Positions 8,874 through 17,439 of a DNA stretch of 64,000 nucleotides are shown here, in pieces (position 1 is the stretch's first letter; the number at the start of each line of letters is the position of its first letter). The DNA comes from DASUPK01 sp963804595 (GTDB taxonomy: Bacteria > Actinomycetota > Thermoleophilia > Solirubrobacterales > 70-9): contig CAWDQZ010000003.1 of the NCBI GenBank assembly GCA_963804595.1, positions 310,001 through 374,000 on the forward strand. Reading direction: 5' to 3'. The position numbers and the translations under genes are program-made. The notes under the pieces were generated by a model that saw only the letters and a list, made by a program, of their open reading frames with translations, was not told the origin of the DNA and did not search any database.

Positions 8874-9944
8874 CTAGAACAGGCTCGCCATGCCCTCCGG
8901 AACCGGCAGGCCGAGATGCTCGTAGGCCCTCCCCGTCAGGACCCGGCCCCGGGGCGTTCGCTTGATCAGACCCTGTTGCAGCAGGTACGGCTCGAAGACG
9001 TCCTCGATCGTGTCCGCCTCCTCGCCGATCGCCACCGAGAGCGTCGACAGGCCGACCGGCCCGCCGCCGAACTTCGTCGCCATCAGCTCGAGCAGCTGCC
9101 GGTCGTGACGGTCGAGGCCGGCGCGGTCGACCTCGAGCATCTCGAGCGCGGCCGAGGCGATGCGGGCATCGATTGCCCCAGCGCCCTTGACCTCCGCGAA
9201 GTCCCGCACCCGGCGAAGCAGTCTGTTCGCCACCCGAGGCGTGCCGCGCGCCCGGCTCGCGATCTCCTCCGCCCCCTCTTCGCTCACCTCGATGCCGAGG
9301 ATGCCGGCCGAGCGCAGGACGATCTGCCGGAGATCACCGGCGTCGTAGTGCTCGAGCCGGTGTGACACACCGAACCGATCTCGAAGCGGCGTCGTCAGCA
9401 GCCCCGTCCTCGTCGTGGCGCCGATCAGCGTGAACGGAGGCAGGTCGAGAGTGACCGTGCGCGCCCCCGCCCCCTGGCCGAGGACGACGGGCAGGCAGCG
9501 ATCCTCCATCGCGGGGTAGAGCGTCTCCTCGACGGCACGGCCGAGCCGGTGGATCTCGTCGATGAAGAAGACGCTGCCGGGCTCCAGACCGGTTAGGAAG
9601 GCCGCGATGTCGGCCTTTCGTTCCAGGGCGGGGCCGGCGGTCTGCACCATCGGCGCCTCGAGCTCGGCGGCGATGATGTGCGCCAAGGACGTCTTGCCGA
9701 GACCGGGCGGGCCGGCGAGCAGGACGTGATCGAGCGCCTCTCCGCGCCGCCTCGCGGCCTCGATGAAGATGGCGAGCTGCTCGGTGACCTGGACCTGGTT
9801 GACGAAGTCCACCAGCCTCGGCGGGCGCAGTGAGCGGTCGAAGTCGTCGTCCGCGCCGACGGCGCGGGCGTCGTGGATGACGATCTCCTCTTCGTCGTCC
9901 AGGCCCGGAGTCCTGATCCCCTTGCCGGGCTCGATCTCGGTCAC
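8874..9944 (-). CDS. ruvB: Holliday junction branch-migration DNA helicase RuvB
   Basis: AAA+ motor that drives branch migration of Holliday junctions with RuvA. Of 356 residues, the visible motifs are RPPRLVDFVNQ, Walker A AGPPGLGKTS, Walker B FFIDEIHRL, sensor region IGATTRTGLLTTPLRDRFG and the C-terminal winged helix with GGPVGLSTL and RTPRGRVLT. The start is GTG at 9944, placed 4 bases after a GGAGG. The open frame extends upstream into ruvA but that part is not RuvB-like. The ruvA stop is 10 bases upstream, so ruvC-ruvA-ruvB form an operon. Confidence 0.97.
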   Translation of the reverse strand: MTEIEPGKGIRTPGLDDEEEIVIHDARAVGADDDFDRSLRPPRLVDFVNQVQVTEQLAIFIEAARRRGEALDHVLLAGPPGLGKTSLAHIIAAELEAPMVQTAGPALERKADIAAFLTGLEPGSVFFIDEIHRLGRAVEETLYPAMEDRCLPVVLGQGAGARTVTLDLPPFTLIGATTRTGLLTTPLRDRFGVSHRLEHYDAGDLRQIVLRSAGILGIEVSEEGAEEIASRARGTPRVANRLLRRVRDFAEVKGAGAIDARIASAALEMLEVDRAGLDRHDRQLLELMATKFGGGPVGLSTLSVAIGEEADTIEDVFEPYLLQQGLIKRTPRGRVLTGRAYEHLGLPVPEGMASLF

Positions 9945-9954
9945 GAGACCTCCA

Positions 9955-10554
9955 TCACGCCGCCTTGGCCGCCGCGGCGCTGCGCAGGGCCGACTGGACG
10001 ATCTCCTCCGGGCTCCCGCCCTCGGCGGCCGCCAACAGCTTCTCCGCCTCCGGCGGCGTGTAGCCGAGGTTGAGCAGGCCCTCGCGGGCCAGTGCCCTCG
10101 GATCCTCCTCGCCCGGCGCCGCGGGCGTGGAGTCGGCATCGCCCTCGATCTCCCCGGCCACCTTCTCGCGCAACTCGACGATGATCCGCTCGGCGGTCCG
10201 CTTGCCGATTCCGGGCACTGCCTGGAACCGCTTCGCGTCGCCGGCGGCGATCGCCCGCAAGAGCTCTCGAACGGGCCCGCCGGAGAGCACCGCCATCGCA
10301 ACCTTCGGGCCGACGCCGCCGACCGAGATCAGGTGTAGGAAGAGGTCCCGCTCCTCCTCGCTCGAAAAGCCGTAGAGGTTGAGGGCGTCATCGCGAGCGA
10401 CGAGATGGGTATGCAGCGAGGCGCGCTTGCCGCGGGCGGGCACGGACTTGAGCGTCTCCGCGGAGACGGCGAGGCGATAGCCGACGCCATTGGCGTCGAT
10501 CACGACGTGATCGGGTCGGCGAACGAGCACCTCGCCGCTGACTGAGGCGATCAT
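9955..10554 (-). CDS. ruvA: Holliday junction DNA helicase subunit RuvA
   Basis: Binds four-way junctions as a tetramer and loads RuvB. The 199 residues match the family length. Domain I is an OB-fold (MIASVSGEVLVRRPD, DANGVGYRL). Domain II has two helix-hairpin-helix motifs (ISVGGVGPKVAMAVLSG and VPGIGKRTAERIIVELREK). Domain III at the C-terminus (ALREGLLNLGY-type, seen as AREGLLNLGYTPPEA) contacts RuvB. It lies between ruvC and ruvB. Confidence 0.97.
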   Translation of the reverse strand: MIASVSGEVLVRRPDHVVIDANGVGYRLAVSAETLKSVPARGKRASLHTHLVARDDALNLYGFSSEEERDLFLHLISVGGVGPKVAMAVLSGGPVRELLRAIAAGDAKRFQAVPGIGKRTAERIIVELREKVAGEIEGDADSTPAAPGEEDPRALAREGLLNLGYTPPEAEKLLAAAEGGSPEEIVQSALRSAAAAKAA

Positions 10555-10587
10555 GTCTCGGGATTCTGCGGCCGAGACCGGATGCCT

Positions 10588-11130
10588 TCAGCCCGCAAGC
10601 TGTTCCCGGGCCACCGGCTGAGTGCCGGCCGCGCGGCGACCGAAGTGCTCCGAGTGGCGCGCCGCAGCGGTCCCCGCGTGGCAGATGGCGACGGCGAAGG
10701 CATCCGCGGCATGGTCCGGCGTCGGCGGCTCCGGCAGCCGGAGCAGGCTCGCGACCATCCTCTGCACCTGCCCCTTGTCGGCGGAGCCGGAACCGCAGAC
10801 CGCCTTCTTCACCGCCTGCGGCGTGTAGTCGAAGCAGGGAACGGCATGTATCGCCGCGGCCAGCAGGGCGACTCCGCGGGCCTGTCCCACGCTGACCGCG
10901 GAGCTCACGTTCTTGCCGAAGAAGAGGTCCTCCAGCGCCATCGCCTTCGGCTCGTGCCAGCGGATCAGCTCGCCCAAGGACCCATGGAGCCTGCCCAGGC
11001 GCTGCTCTACACGCATCTGCCCGGGGGTCTCGATCACACCGCCGTCCAGAGCCACCATCCGATCTCCGACGGTGCGAACCACACCGAACCCGGTGTTCGC
11101 GATACCCGGATCGATGCCGATCACGATCAC
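10588..11130 (-). CDS. ruvC: Crossover junction endodeoxyribonuclease RuvC
   Basis: Metal-dependent nuclease that resolves Holliday junctions. The 180 residues begin with VIGIDPGIANTGFGVV, whose Asp is the first catalytic acid. The others are in MALEDLFFGKN and near the C-terminal DHAADAFAVAICH. The TPQAVKKAVCGSGSADK segment is the conserved basic region. It is 33 bases upstream of ruvA in the same direction. Confidence 0.97.
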   Translation of the reverse strand: MIVIGIDPGIANTGFGVVRTVGDRMVALDGGVIETPGQMRVEQRLGRLHGSLGELIRWHEPKAMALEDLFFGKNVSSAVSVGQARGVALLAAAIHAVPCFDYTPQAVKKAVCGSGSADKGQVQRMVASLLRLPEPPTPDHAADAFAVAICHAGTAAARHSEHFGRRAAGTQPVAREQLAG

Positions 11131-11192
11131 GCCTCAGGATTCTCGCCCTCACCCCGGATGTCCTGCAGGCGAACGGGGCCGCCCAGCGAGCG

Positions 11193-11948
11193 CTAGCTCG
11201 CTGCGGCAGCCTTTTCGAGGATCTCCTCGGGCACGTCGAAGTTGGCGTGCACCGAGTCGACGTCGTCGTGCTCCTCGAGCGCGTCCATCAGGCGCAGCAG
11301 CGCCGTCGCGTCCCTCTCCTGAACCCCGACCGTGCTCTTCGGCTCCATGGAGAGCTCGGCCGACTGCACTTCCACCGCGGCGTCCTCGAGCGCCGTGCGG
11401 ACTGCAGCCAGGTCGGTGGCAACCGTGGTGATCTTGAGCAGGTCGCCGTCCTCGGTCACATCCTCCGCGCCGGCGTCGATGGCGGGCATCAGGTCGTCCT
11501 CGCTGTAGCGCTCGCCGTCGACCAGGATCACGCCTCGGTTCTCGAATTGCCAGGCTACGGAGCCCGGCTCGCCGAGGCTGCCGCCGTGCCTGTCGAACAG
11601 ATGCCGGATCTCGGCGCCGGTCCGGTTGCGGTTGTCCGTGAGCGCCTCGACCATGATCGCGGCGCCACCGGGGCCATAGCCCTCGTAGGTGACGCTCTCG
11701 ATCGCGGCCGCGTCGGCGCCGGCGCCGGTCCCACGATCGATCGCCCGCTGGATGTTGTCCTTGGGCATGGAGGCGTCACGCGCCTTCTGCACCGCCAGGC
11801 CGAGCGCAGGATTGGAGTCGACGCTGCCGCCGCCGTCCCGAGCCGCCACGGTGATCGCGCGGGCGAGCTTGGTGAAGAGCTTGCCGCGCTTGGCGTCGGC
11901 GGCGCCCTTCTTGTGCTTGATCGAGGACCACTTGGAGTGACCGGACAT
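11193..11948 (-). CDS. yebC: YebC/PmpR family (TACO1-type) regulator
   Basis: 251 residues beginning with the highly conserved MSGHSKWSSIKHKKGAADAK. The family acts as DNA-binding regulators and, from more recent work on bacterial YebC and mitochondrial TACO1, as translation factors that help ribosomes through difficult sequences such as proline runs. Here it precedes ruvC, the same neighbourhood as in many bacteria. The central part (YEGYGPGGAAIMVEALTDNR) and the acidic C-terminal domain are complete. Confidence 0.96.
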   Translation of the reverse strand: MSGHSKWSSIKHKKGAADAKRGKLFTKLARAITVAARDGGGSVDSNPALGLAVQKARDASMPKDNIQRAIDRGTGAGADAAAIESVTYEGYGPGGAAIMVEALTDNRNRTGAEIRHLFDRHGGSLGEPGSVAWQFENRGVILVDGERYSEDDLMPAIDAGAEDVTEDGDLLKITTVATDLAAVRTALEDAAVEVQSAELSMEPKSTVGVQERDATALLRLMDALEEHDDVDSVHANFDVPEEILEKAAAAS

Positions 11949-11980
11949 GGCCTCGATTCTAGGAGCAGGCAGGAGAACGA

Positions 11981-12007
11981 AAGGGGGCGCCCGTGGGCGC
12001 CCCGTTT
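11981..12007 (-). terminator. GC hairpin terminator downstream of the P-domain gene
   Basis: A perfect 9-bp stem (GGGGCGCCC at 11984-11992 with GGGCGCCCC at 11995-12003) with a 2-base gap. On the minus strand it is followed by CTTTCG. It lies 27 bases beyond the stop at 12030 and before yebC, so it likely ends transcription of the secreted-protein gene. The U tract is short. Confidence 0.6.
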
Positions 12008-12029
12008 CCGGCTCCCTGCCGAGCGAGGC

Positions 12030-12656
12030 TTATTTCCTCGGGTTGGTCGTCTTGATCTGCAGGAACCAGCACGCCAGCGATCCCGCCGGATGCGCCGCGT
12101 CGTCGTCCTCGACCAACAGCGACCAGGCGGCATTGGTCGCCTTCTTGTCCCCTAGCCCGTTGAGCTGCCCGAGGCTCTCCATCGGAGCGAAGAAGCCCGC
12201 GAAGGGAGCCTGCAGCCCGGGGGTATCGATTCTCGTCGGCGTGTTGCTGTCGAAGATCGTGAACGTCCCCGCGCAGCTCGCTGGACCGGCGCCGTAGTTG
12301 TTCCCGTCGCCGCCCACGTCATGCGAGAGGTTGATCACGCCGCGGGGGGACGCCAGGTACACCTCGATGTCCTTGGCGAATGGGTGCTGGATCCGGACGC
12401 CGACGTTGACGTCCTTGATCTTGCCCCGCCGGTTGAGCCCCTTCACGTGGATGATCGAGCGCGCGAGCTGCGTAGCCTGGCCGGCCCCATCCGGGATCGG
12501 CAAGGCCACGCCGCCGCTCGGCGCTCCGACTCCGACCTCATAGGTCTTGGTGACGGTCTTCTTCCTCGCCTGGGCCGCGGGAACCGCCACCAGCAACCCC
12601 ACGAGGAGCGCCGCGCTGGCCAGCAGCCCCACGCGACCCAGCTTGCCTGCCTTCAT
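12030..12656 (-). CDS. Secreted protein with proprotein-convertase P-domain-like fold
   Basis: 208 residues. Residues 1-31 are a signal peptide (basic MKAGKLGR, hydrophobic core, VPAAQARKK junction). The mature part shows a jelly-roll P/Homo-B-type pattern: VNVGVRIQHPFAKDIEVYL, then SPRGVINLSHDVGGDGNNY, then a C-terminal AWSLLVEDDDAAHPAG segment. P domains are normally attached to subtilisin-like or other secreted enzymes, but no catalytic domain is present here. Probable role is extracellular binding or adhesion. This is inferred from the fold only. Confidence 0.75.
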   Translation of the reverse strand: MKAGKLGRVGLLASAALLVGLLVAVPAAQARKKTVTKTYEVGVGAPSGGVALPIPDGAGQATQLARSIIHVKGLNRRGKIKDVNVGVRIQHPFAKDIEVYLASPRGVINLSHDVGGDGNNYGAGPASCAGTFTIFDSNTPTRIDTPGLQAPFAGFFAPMESLGQLNGLGDKKATNAAWSLLVEDDDAAHPAGSLACWFLQIKTTNPRK

Positions 12657-12722
12657 CTCCTGTCCCTCCTGTTCGGGCCCGGTTGTCCCTCGCTAAACCC
12701 CCGGAGATGGCGAGGGTTGCGG

Positions 12723-13826
12723 CTAGACCACGAACTGGCCGTCGCGCTGCAGAGCCTCGCCGTCTACGTCGATCTGCCCGCCCGTGCGCAGGTCGCAGAT
12801 CATGTCCCAGTGAATGGCCGACTCGTTGACGCCACCGGTATCGGGATATGAGCGGCCGACCGCGAGGTGGACCGTGCCGCCGATCTTCTCGTCGAGCAGA
12901 ATCTCCCCGGTGCCGTTCGTGATCCCGTAGTTGGTGCCGATCCCGAGCTCGCCGAGGCGCCGGGCGCCATCGTCGGTATCGAGCATCTCGATGAGGAACT
13001 CCTCGCCCTTCTCGGCGCTCGCCTCCACGACCCTGCCGGCCTCGAACCGGAAGCGCACACCCGCCACCTCCCGTCCCGCGTAGGTCGCCGGCAGGTGGAA
13101 GGCGATCTCACCCTCGGCCGAATCCTCGATCGGGCCCGTGAAGAACTCGCCATCCGGCATGTTGTGCTTGCCGTCCGCGGCGATGAACGTGCGGCCCTCG
13201 ATCCCGAGGCGCAGATCAGTGCCCTCGCCCGTCACGTGCACCTCGGAGCGCCCCTGGATCCAGTCGGCGAGCCGCTTGGTTTCCTCCGACTGCCGCCCCC
13301 AGGCGCCGACGGGATCGTCGTCGGTCGCGAGGCACGCCCCGTAGTAGAAGTCCTCGTACGCGCCCAGGCTCATGCCGGCCTCGGACGCGTAGGCGTGCGT
13401 GGGGAACAGGGTGAGCGCCCACCGGTAGGTGCCCTCCGCGCTCCGCTCCATCGCCCGCTTCATCAGCCGCTGCGTCGCGGCCTGGCGCTTGGCCTGCTGC
13501 TCGGGCGGGACCTGCGATAGCGCGCGAGTGTTCTGGCTTGCCATCACCGCGATGCGCACGTCGGCGTTCTCCACCGCCCACTCGGCCACCGGGGAGATCC
13601 ACTCGAGTTGGGCGTCGGAGGCGTTCTCGAAGTACGCGGACGACTGTCCCTCCAGAGCCATGTTGACGATGGGATTGCCGCCGGCACGCAGAACCTCCTC
13701 GTACACGGCCTGGAGCAGGGGCTCGGCCGCGGACTCCCCCTCGACCGTGCAGACGTCCCCCTCGGCGACCTTCGTCGAATGCCGGACGAGGATCTGCGCC
13801 AGGGCTGTGACTCGTGGATCTCTCAC
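12723..13826 (-). CDS. M29 family aminopeptidase (AmpS-like)
   Basis: Metal-dependent aminopeptidase that removes N-terminal residues from peptides in the cytoplasm. The 367 residues fit the M29 family. Start GTG at 13826 opens VRDPRVTALAQILVRHST. Recognisable segments are EGQSSAYFENASDAQLEW, THAYASEAGMSLGAYEDF, the metal-site region HVTGEGTDLRLGIEGR, and the C-terminal GRSYPDTGGVNESAIHWDMI. The open frame continues upstream into pdxT but that part is not protein-like. It lies 13 bases after pdxT, so co-transcription is likely. Confidence 0.92.
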   Translation of the reverse strand: MRDPRVTALAQILVRHSTKVAEGDVCTVEGESAAEPLLQAVYEEVLRAGGNPIVNMALEGQSSAYFENASDAQLEWISPVAEWAVENADVRIAVMASQNTRALSQVPPEQQAKRQAATQRLMKRAMERSAEGTYRWALTLFPTHAYASEAGMSLGAYEDFYYGACLATDDDPVGAWGRQSEETKRLADWIQGRSEVHVTGEGTDLRLGIEGRTFIAADGKHNMPDGEFFTGPIEDSAEGEIAFHLPATYAGREVAGVRFRFEAGRVVEASAEKGEEFLIEMLDTDDGARRLGELGIGTNYGITNGTGEILLDEKIGGTVHLAVGRSYPDTGGVNESAIHWDMICDLRTGGQIDVDGEALQRDGQFVV

Positions 13827-13839
13827 TGACCGAAAAAAC

Positions 13840-14433
13840 CTATCGGTGCGCCCGTTCCGGCCGGTTCCGGACGGCGGTGCACATTGCCATGAAGGAGGCG
13901 TGCAGCCGGCTGTCATCGGTGAGCTCGGCGTGGAACGCGACCGCCAGGACGTTCCGGTCCCGGACCGCGACCGGATGCCCGTGAACCTCGCCCAGCACCT
14001 CCACCTCGGAGCCCGCACTTTCGACCCACGGAGCCCGAATGAAGACCGCGCGGAGCGGCTCCTCACCCAGTCCCTCGATCACGATGTCCTCCTCGAAGCT
14101 CTGGAGCTGGCGGCCGAAGGCGTTGCGGCGGCAGAGATAGTCCGCCAGGGCGAGGTGGTCCCGGTCGCAGACGATCATCCCCGCGCAGCTCCCGAATATC
14201 GACAGACCATCCGCGTGCCGGGAGCGGATCGCCTCGTCGAGCCCCTCTCGCTCCATTCCCATCGTGATCGTGGTCGACTCGCCGCCGGGGATCACCAGGC
14301 CGTCGAGCGCCTCGAGCTCCGCCGGTGTGCGGACCTCGACGACGTCCGCGCCGAGCCCCTCGAGCATCCTCCGATGGGCCTCGAAGTCGCCCTGGATCGC
14401 CAACACGCCGATCTGCAGCACCGGCTTCGTCAT
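13840..14433 (-). CDS. pdxT: Pyridoxal 5'-phosphate synthase glutaminase subunit PdxT
   Basis: Class I glutamine amidotransferase that supplies ammonia to PdxS for one-step PLP synthesis. 197 residues with IGVLAIQGDFEAHRRML, GLVIPGGESTTI, the nucleophile in FGSCAGMIV and the His-Glu pair in AVAFHAELTDD. The chosen start at 14433 gives MTKPVLQIGVLAIQ. An in-frame start at 14463 would add ten unconserved residues and overlap pdxS. Confidence 0.95.
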   Translation of the reverse strand: MTKPVLQIGVLAIQGDFEAHRRMLEGLGADVVEVRTPAELEALDGLVIPGGESTTITMGMEREGLDEAIRSRHADGLSIFGSCAGMIVCDRDHLALADYLCRRNAFGRQLQSFEEDIVIEGLGEEPLRAVFIRAPWVESAGSEVEVLGEVHGHPVAVRDRNVLAVAFHAELTDDSRLHASFMAMCTAVRNRPERAHR

Positions 14434-14459
14434 TGAACGGGTTGCGCTTTCGCGCACCC

Positions 14460-15347
14460 TCACATACCGCGGCCCTGCAGCAGGCCGCCGTCGGCCGCCA
14501 GGGCCTCGATCTCGAGCCCCGGCATCGCCTCGCCGAGCTCCATCGACGCCTGCGCGACCCGCTCGGGATCGTTGAAGTGGGTCGTGGCGTCCACGATCGC
14601 CCGCGCGCGCCTCGGGGGATCTTCGCTCTTGAAGATCCCGGAACCGACGAAGTTGCCCTCGGCGCCGAGCTGCATCATCAGCGCCGCGTCAGCCGGCGTC
14701 GCGATCCCACCGGCACAGAACAGCGGTACGGGGAGCGAGCCGCGCTCGGCCACGTCCCGGACCACGTCGAGCGGTGCCTGATGCTCTTTGGCCGCCGACG
14801 CGAACTGCTCGCGACGCAGTGAGGCGAGGCGCTTGATCCCGTCGGTGATCTCCCGCATGTGACGGACCGCCTCGACGATGTTGCCGGTCCCGGCCTCGCC
14901 CTTCGAGCGGATCATCGCGGCGCCCTCGCCGATCCGGCGGAGAGCCTCCCCGAGGTTGGTCGCGCCGCAGACGAACGGAACCTCGAAGGCGAATTTGTCG
15001 ATGTGGTTGGACTCGTCGGCCGGCGTCAGCACCTCGGACTCGTCGATGTAGTCGACCTCGAGAGACTGGAGGACCTGGGCCTCGGCGAAGTGGCCGATGC
15101 GGGCCTTCGCCATCACCGGGATGGTCACGGCCTCCTGGATCTGCCTGATGACCGTCGGGTTGGACATCCGCGCGACGCCGCCCTGGGCGCGGATGTCGGC
15201 GGGCACCCGCTCGAGCGCCATCACGGCACACGCGCCGGCGTCCTCGGCGATCTTCGCCTGGTCCGCCGTGGTCACGTCCATGATCACCCCGCCCTTGAGC
15301 ATCTCGGCGAGACCCGCCTTCACCCTGAATGTCGCTCGCTCCGCCAT
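14460..15347 (-). CDS. pdxS: Pyridoxal 5'-phosphate synthase lyase subunit PdxS
   Basis: TIM-barrel enzyme that condenses ribose 5-phosphate, glyceraldehyde 3-phosphate and ammonia into PLP, working in a 12:12 complex with PdxT. 295 residues. Conserved segments include DVTTADQAKIAEDAG, ALERVPADIRAQGGVARM, ARIGHFAEAQVLQ, YIDESEVLTPAD, and PLFCAGGIATPADAALMM. The start at 15347 gives MAERATFRVKAGLAEM, the usual N-terminus. The frame extends 31 codons further without conservation. It is directly upstream of pdxT. Confidence 0.97.
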   Translation of the reverse strand: MAERATFRVKAGLAEMLKGGVIMDVTTADQAKIAEDAGACAVMALERVPADIRAQGGVARMSNPTVIRQIQEAVTIPVMAKARIGHFAEAQVLQSLEVDYIDESEVLTPADESNHIDKFAFEVPFVCGATNLGEALRRIGEGAAMIRSKGEAGTGNIVEAVRHMREITDGIKRLASLRREQFASAAKEHQAPLDVVRDVAERGSLPVPLFCAGGIATPADAALMMQLGAEGNFVGSGIFKSEDPPRRARAIVDATTHFNDPERVAQASMELGEAMPGLEIEALAADGGLLQGRGM

Positions 15348-15584
15348 GTGAACCCCATAGTAGAAGGAGGGCCGCGGCGCCCTCTTCGCCATCTCGCAGA
15401 AAACCGGGTTGGCGTGTTTGCCTCGTTGGAGGGTGGGCAACCTTGATCTACTCGCCGCTTGGGGGCGAGGGAGGCGAGAGACAACGGAAAGCTTTGGCGT
15501 GAGTTTGCTCGGGATCCTCCCCCGGATCCCACTATCAGCCGCAGGTCCGGATCGCCCCCCGGGCCTGTGGCCGTTGTAGGGCCG
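15348..15584. other. Intergenic region between rpiR and pdxS with a strong dyad
   Basis: 237 bases without a supported gene. They hold a perfect 7-bp inverted repeat, GGGATCC at 15511-15517 and GGATCCC at 15524-15530, with a 6-base C-rich spacer. They also hold a longer imperfect pairing between about 15541 and 15570. On the minus strand this could be the rpiR terminator, although no U tract follows. It could also be part of the pdxS leader. I see no riboswitch that I recognise. Confidence 0.4.
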
Positions 15585-16454
15585 TTACTTGAGCTTGAAG
15601 GCGCGGATCCGGTCGCGGTGCGCCGCCTCGTCCCGCGAGTACACCCCGTGGGCGAGGGCCTGGACGAGACCCATCAGCGCCGCGTTCGAGCGGATGTAGG
15701 ACGGCCCGTTCGAGGAGTAGTAGAGCATCAGCTCCGAGTGCTCGGCCACGTCCGAGAGGGTCGCGTCCGTGATCGAGAGCGTCCTGGCTCGGCGGTGACG
15801 GGCGAGCTTCAGGGCGCGCAGAACGAGCGGATGGGCCCTGCCCGCGGTCAGCACCACGAGCAGCGTGTCCTCGTCCATGCGTGAAAGCTTCTGGATGTTG
15901 TCCTGGCTTGGCGAGGCGACGATCTCGGCCCGGACGTCGAGCAGCCCGAGCAGGTGACGCAGGTAGCTGGCGAAGAACGCCATCTGCTCCACGCCCACGA
16001 TCAGGACCCGGCGGGCGGTCGCGAGTGCCGAGACGGAGGCCTCGATCTGTTCGCGGGTCAGGCTGCGGGCCGTCTCCTCGATGTTGGAGTAGTCCGCACC
16101 GAGGGATGCCTCGAACTCCGAGTGGTCGAAGTTGAACAGGGCCGCCGCACCGCTGCCGCCGTTCCCGTTCGGCGCTCCCTCCGCCACCTTGTGGCGGTAC
16201 TCCTCGATGGCCGCCTGCTGCAGCTCGGGGTAGCCGTCGAAGCCGAGGGCCTGGGAGAAGCGGACGACGGTCGAAGATGAGGTGTTGGCCCGGCGGGCGA
16301 GCTCCTCGGCCGTCTGGAACGCCGCCTCGTCGAGGTGATCGACGATGTAGCGGGCGACGTCCTTCTGCGAGCGCGAGAAGTCGTCGAAGCGCTCCGTGAT
16401 GAAGTCGGAGAGGCTCTTGCGAGCCGGATGGGCCCTGGTCGCTGTCCTTGCCAC
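15585..16454 (-). CDS. MurR/RpiR family transcriptional regulator
   Basis: 289 residues. The N-terminal HTH_6 domain (about residues 15-85) includes SRSQKDVARYIVDHLDEA and NTSSSTVVRFSQALGFDGY. The SIS sugar-phosphate-binding domain (about 130-260) has ARRVLIVGVEQMAFF, SPSQDNIQKLSRMDEDT and LSITDATLSDVAEHSE. Members repress or activate sugar-phosphate or cell-wall-sugar genes, but the ligand here is unknown. Start GTG at 16454 is chosen because upstream codons are not conserved. It is divergent from the membrane-protein gene at 16524, with a dyad between them. Confidence 0.9.
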   Translation of the reverse strand: MARTATRAHPARKSLSDFITERFDDFSRSQKDVARYIVDHLDEAAFQTAEELARRANTSSSTVVRFSQALGFDGYPELQQAAIEEYRHKVAEGAPNGNGGSGAAALFNFDHSEFEASLGADYSNIEETARSLTREQIEASVSALATARRVLIVGVEQMAFFASYLRHLLGLLDVRAEIVASPSQDNIQKLSRMDEDTLLVVLTAGRAHPLVLRALKLARHRRARTLSITDATLSDVAEHSELMLYYSSNGPSYIRSNAALMGLVQALAHGVYSRDEAAHRDRIRAFKLK

Positions 16455-16458
16455 GGCG

Positions 16459-16511
16459 GCACATTTCGCCCTCCGCCTGGGTTTCCCTGCTTGCGGGCCC
16501 ACGAAATGTGC
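16459..16511. promoter_or_regulatory. Perfect 10-bp inverted repeat between divergent genes, candidate RpiR operator
   Basis: GCACATTTCG at 16459-16468 is repeated in inverted form, CGAAATGTGC, at 16502-16511. The spacer is 33 bases, which puts the half-site centres about 43 bases (four helical turns) apart. The pair lies just upstream of both divergent starts, where an autoregulatory operator would be expected. The function is inference. Confidence 0.45.
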
Positions 16512-16523
16512 TTGGATCGCGCG

Positions 16524-16913
16524 ATGGCGCTGGACCGGGAGCTGCGGCGACTGAACCGCAACATGATCGCCTTCGACCTCGTGCTCGGGTCCGGCGCACT
16601 GCTGGCGCCCTCCCAGACACTGCGCGTGCTCGGGCACGACGACCCCTCCGATGATGCTCGCGAGCTCTTCCGCCGAAACGGCCCGCTCTGGCTCACCTTC
16701 GCGGCAGCCCACCTCGTCGCCTACAGGCGCAACAGGGCAAAGGACTGGTGGGCGCTGTCCTGGCTCCGGGGCACGGAGCTCGCCACCGACATCCTCTGGT
16801 CGCGCTCACCGGCGTTCTCACGGCCCGGGGCACGCGCCGGACTCTGGTTCGCCGGTCTCAGCAATCTCGCGATGACCCTCGGCTTCTCCCACCTCGCCCG
16901 GCGCGGCGACTGA
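16524..16913 (+). CDS. Small membrane protein, function unknown
   Basis: 129 residues from ATG at 16524 (an in-frame ATG at 16506 would add six). After a basic N-terminus (MALDRELRRLNRN) come a hydrophobic segment (MIAFDLVLGSGALLAP), a second around PLWLTFAAAHLVAY, and more membrane-like stretches near the end (LWFAGLSNLAMTLGF). The spacing suggests four helices of DUF4267/DoxX-like type, but I cannot name the family. It is divergent from the RpiR regulator and may be its target. Confidence 0.65.
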   Translation: MALDRELRRLNRNMIAFDLVLGSGALLAPSQTLRVLGHDDPSDDARELFRRNGPLWLTFAAAHLVAYRRNRAKDWWALSWLRGTELATDILWSRSPAFSRPGARAGLWFAGLSNLAMTLGFSHLARRGD

Positions 16914-16921
16914 CCAGACCC

Positions 16922-17395
16922 TTACGCGCCGGCGTCACTCGAGCTGCAGACCTTCAGCCCCAGCCCGCGCGCGAGCTTCCTGCGCTGCGGGGCGTCGCGG
17001 GCGACCGCGGCCTGTGCCGCCCCGTAGGCGGCGGAGTCCTGGTTCTGGGCGGCGTCCTTGCCGCGGTTCATCTGCTCGATCACCCGGTCACGCGCCTCGA
17101 GATAGCGGTCATACGCGGACACGAGGCCCTCCGGAGGCCTCAGGTCGCGGAGCTGCGAGTTTGCGTCCCGCAGGACCTTGACCAGCCCGTCCGTCTGGTC
17201 GGCGGCCACCGATGCGTTGGGCGGCGGATGCGCCTGGATGCGCGCGAAGCTCGCGCGCTCCCTGGCGCAGATCCCGTCTGCCTTCTGGATGAGCTCGGCT
17301 GCGCTGACACGCTCCGACCCCCCTCCCCCGCACCCCACCATCAGCCCGCCGGCGACGAAGACGAGGACGAAGGCGATCCACCGAGGCTCCGACAT
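16922..17395 (-). CDS. Lipoprotein, function unknown
   Basis: 157 residues. A type II signal peptide ends in a lipobox (FVAGGLMVGC), followed by a Gly-rich linker. The remaining part is helical with one Cys pair (GICARE and KVCSSS). It shows the common actinobacterial pattern of small lipoproteins with two helical repeats (ELIQKADGICARERASF). It is convergent with the gene at 16524-16913. No enzyme motif is visible. Confidence 0.75.
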   Translation of the reverse strand: MSEPRWIAFVLVFVAGGLMVGCGGGGSERVSAAELIQKADGICARERASFARIQAHPPPNASVAADQTDGLVKVLRDANSQLRDLRPPEGLVSAYDRYLEARDRVIEQMNRGKDAAQNQDSAAYGAAQAAVARDAPQRRKLARGLGLKVCSSSDAGA

Positions 17396-17439
17396 CCGGG
17401 CGCAGTCTAGGCACGGCCGAAGCGCATGCTTTACTAGGG

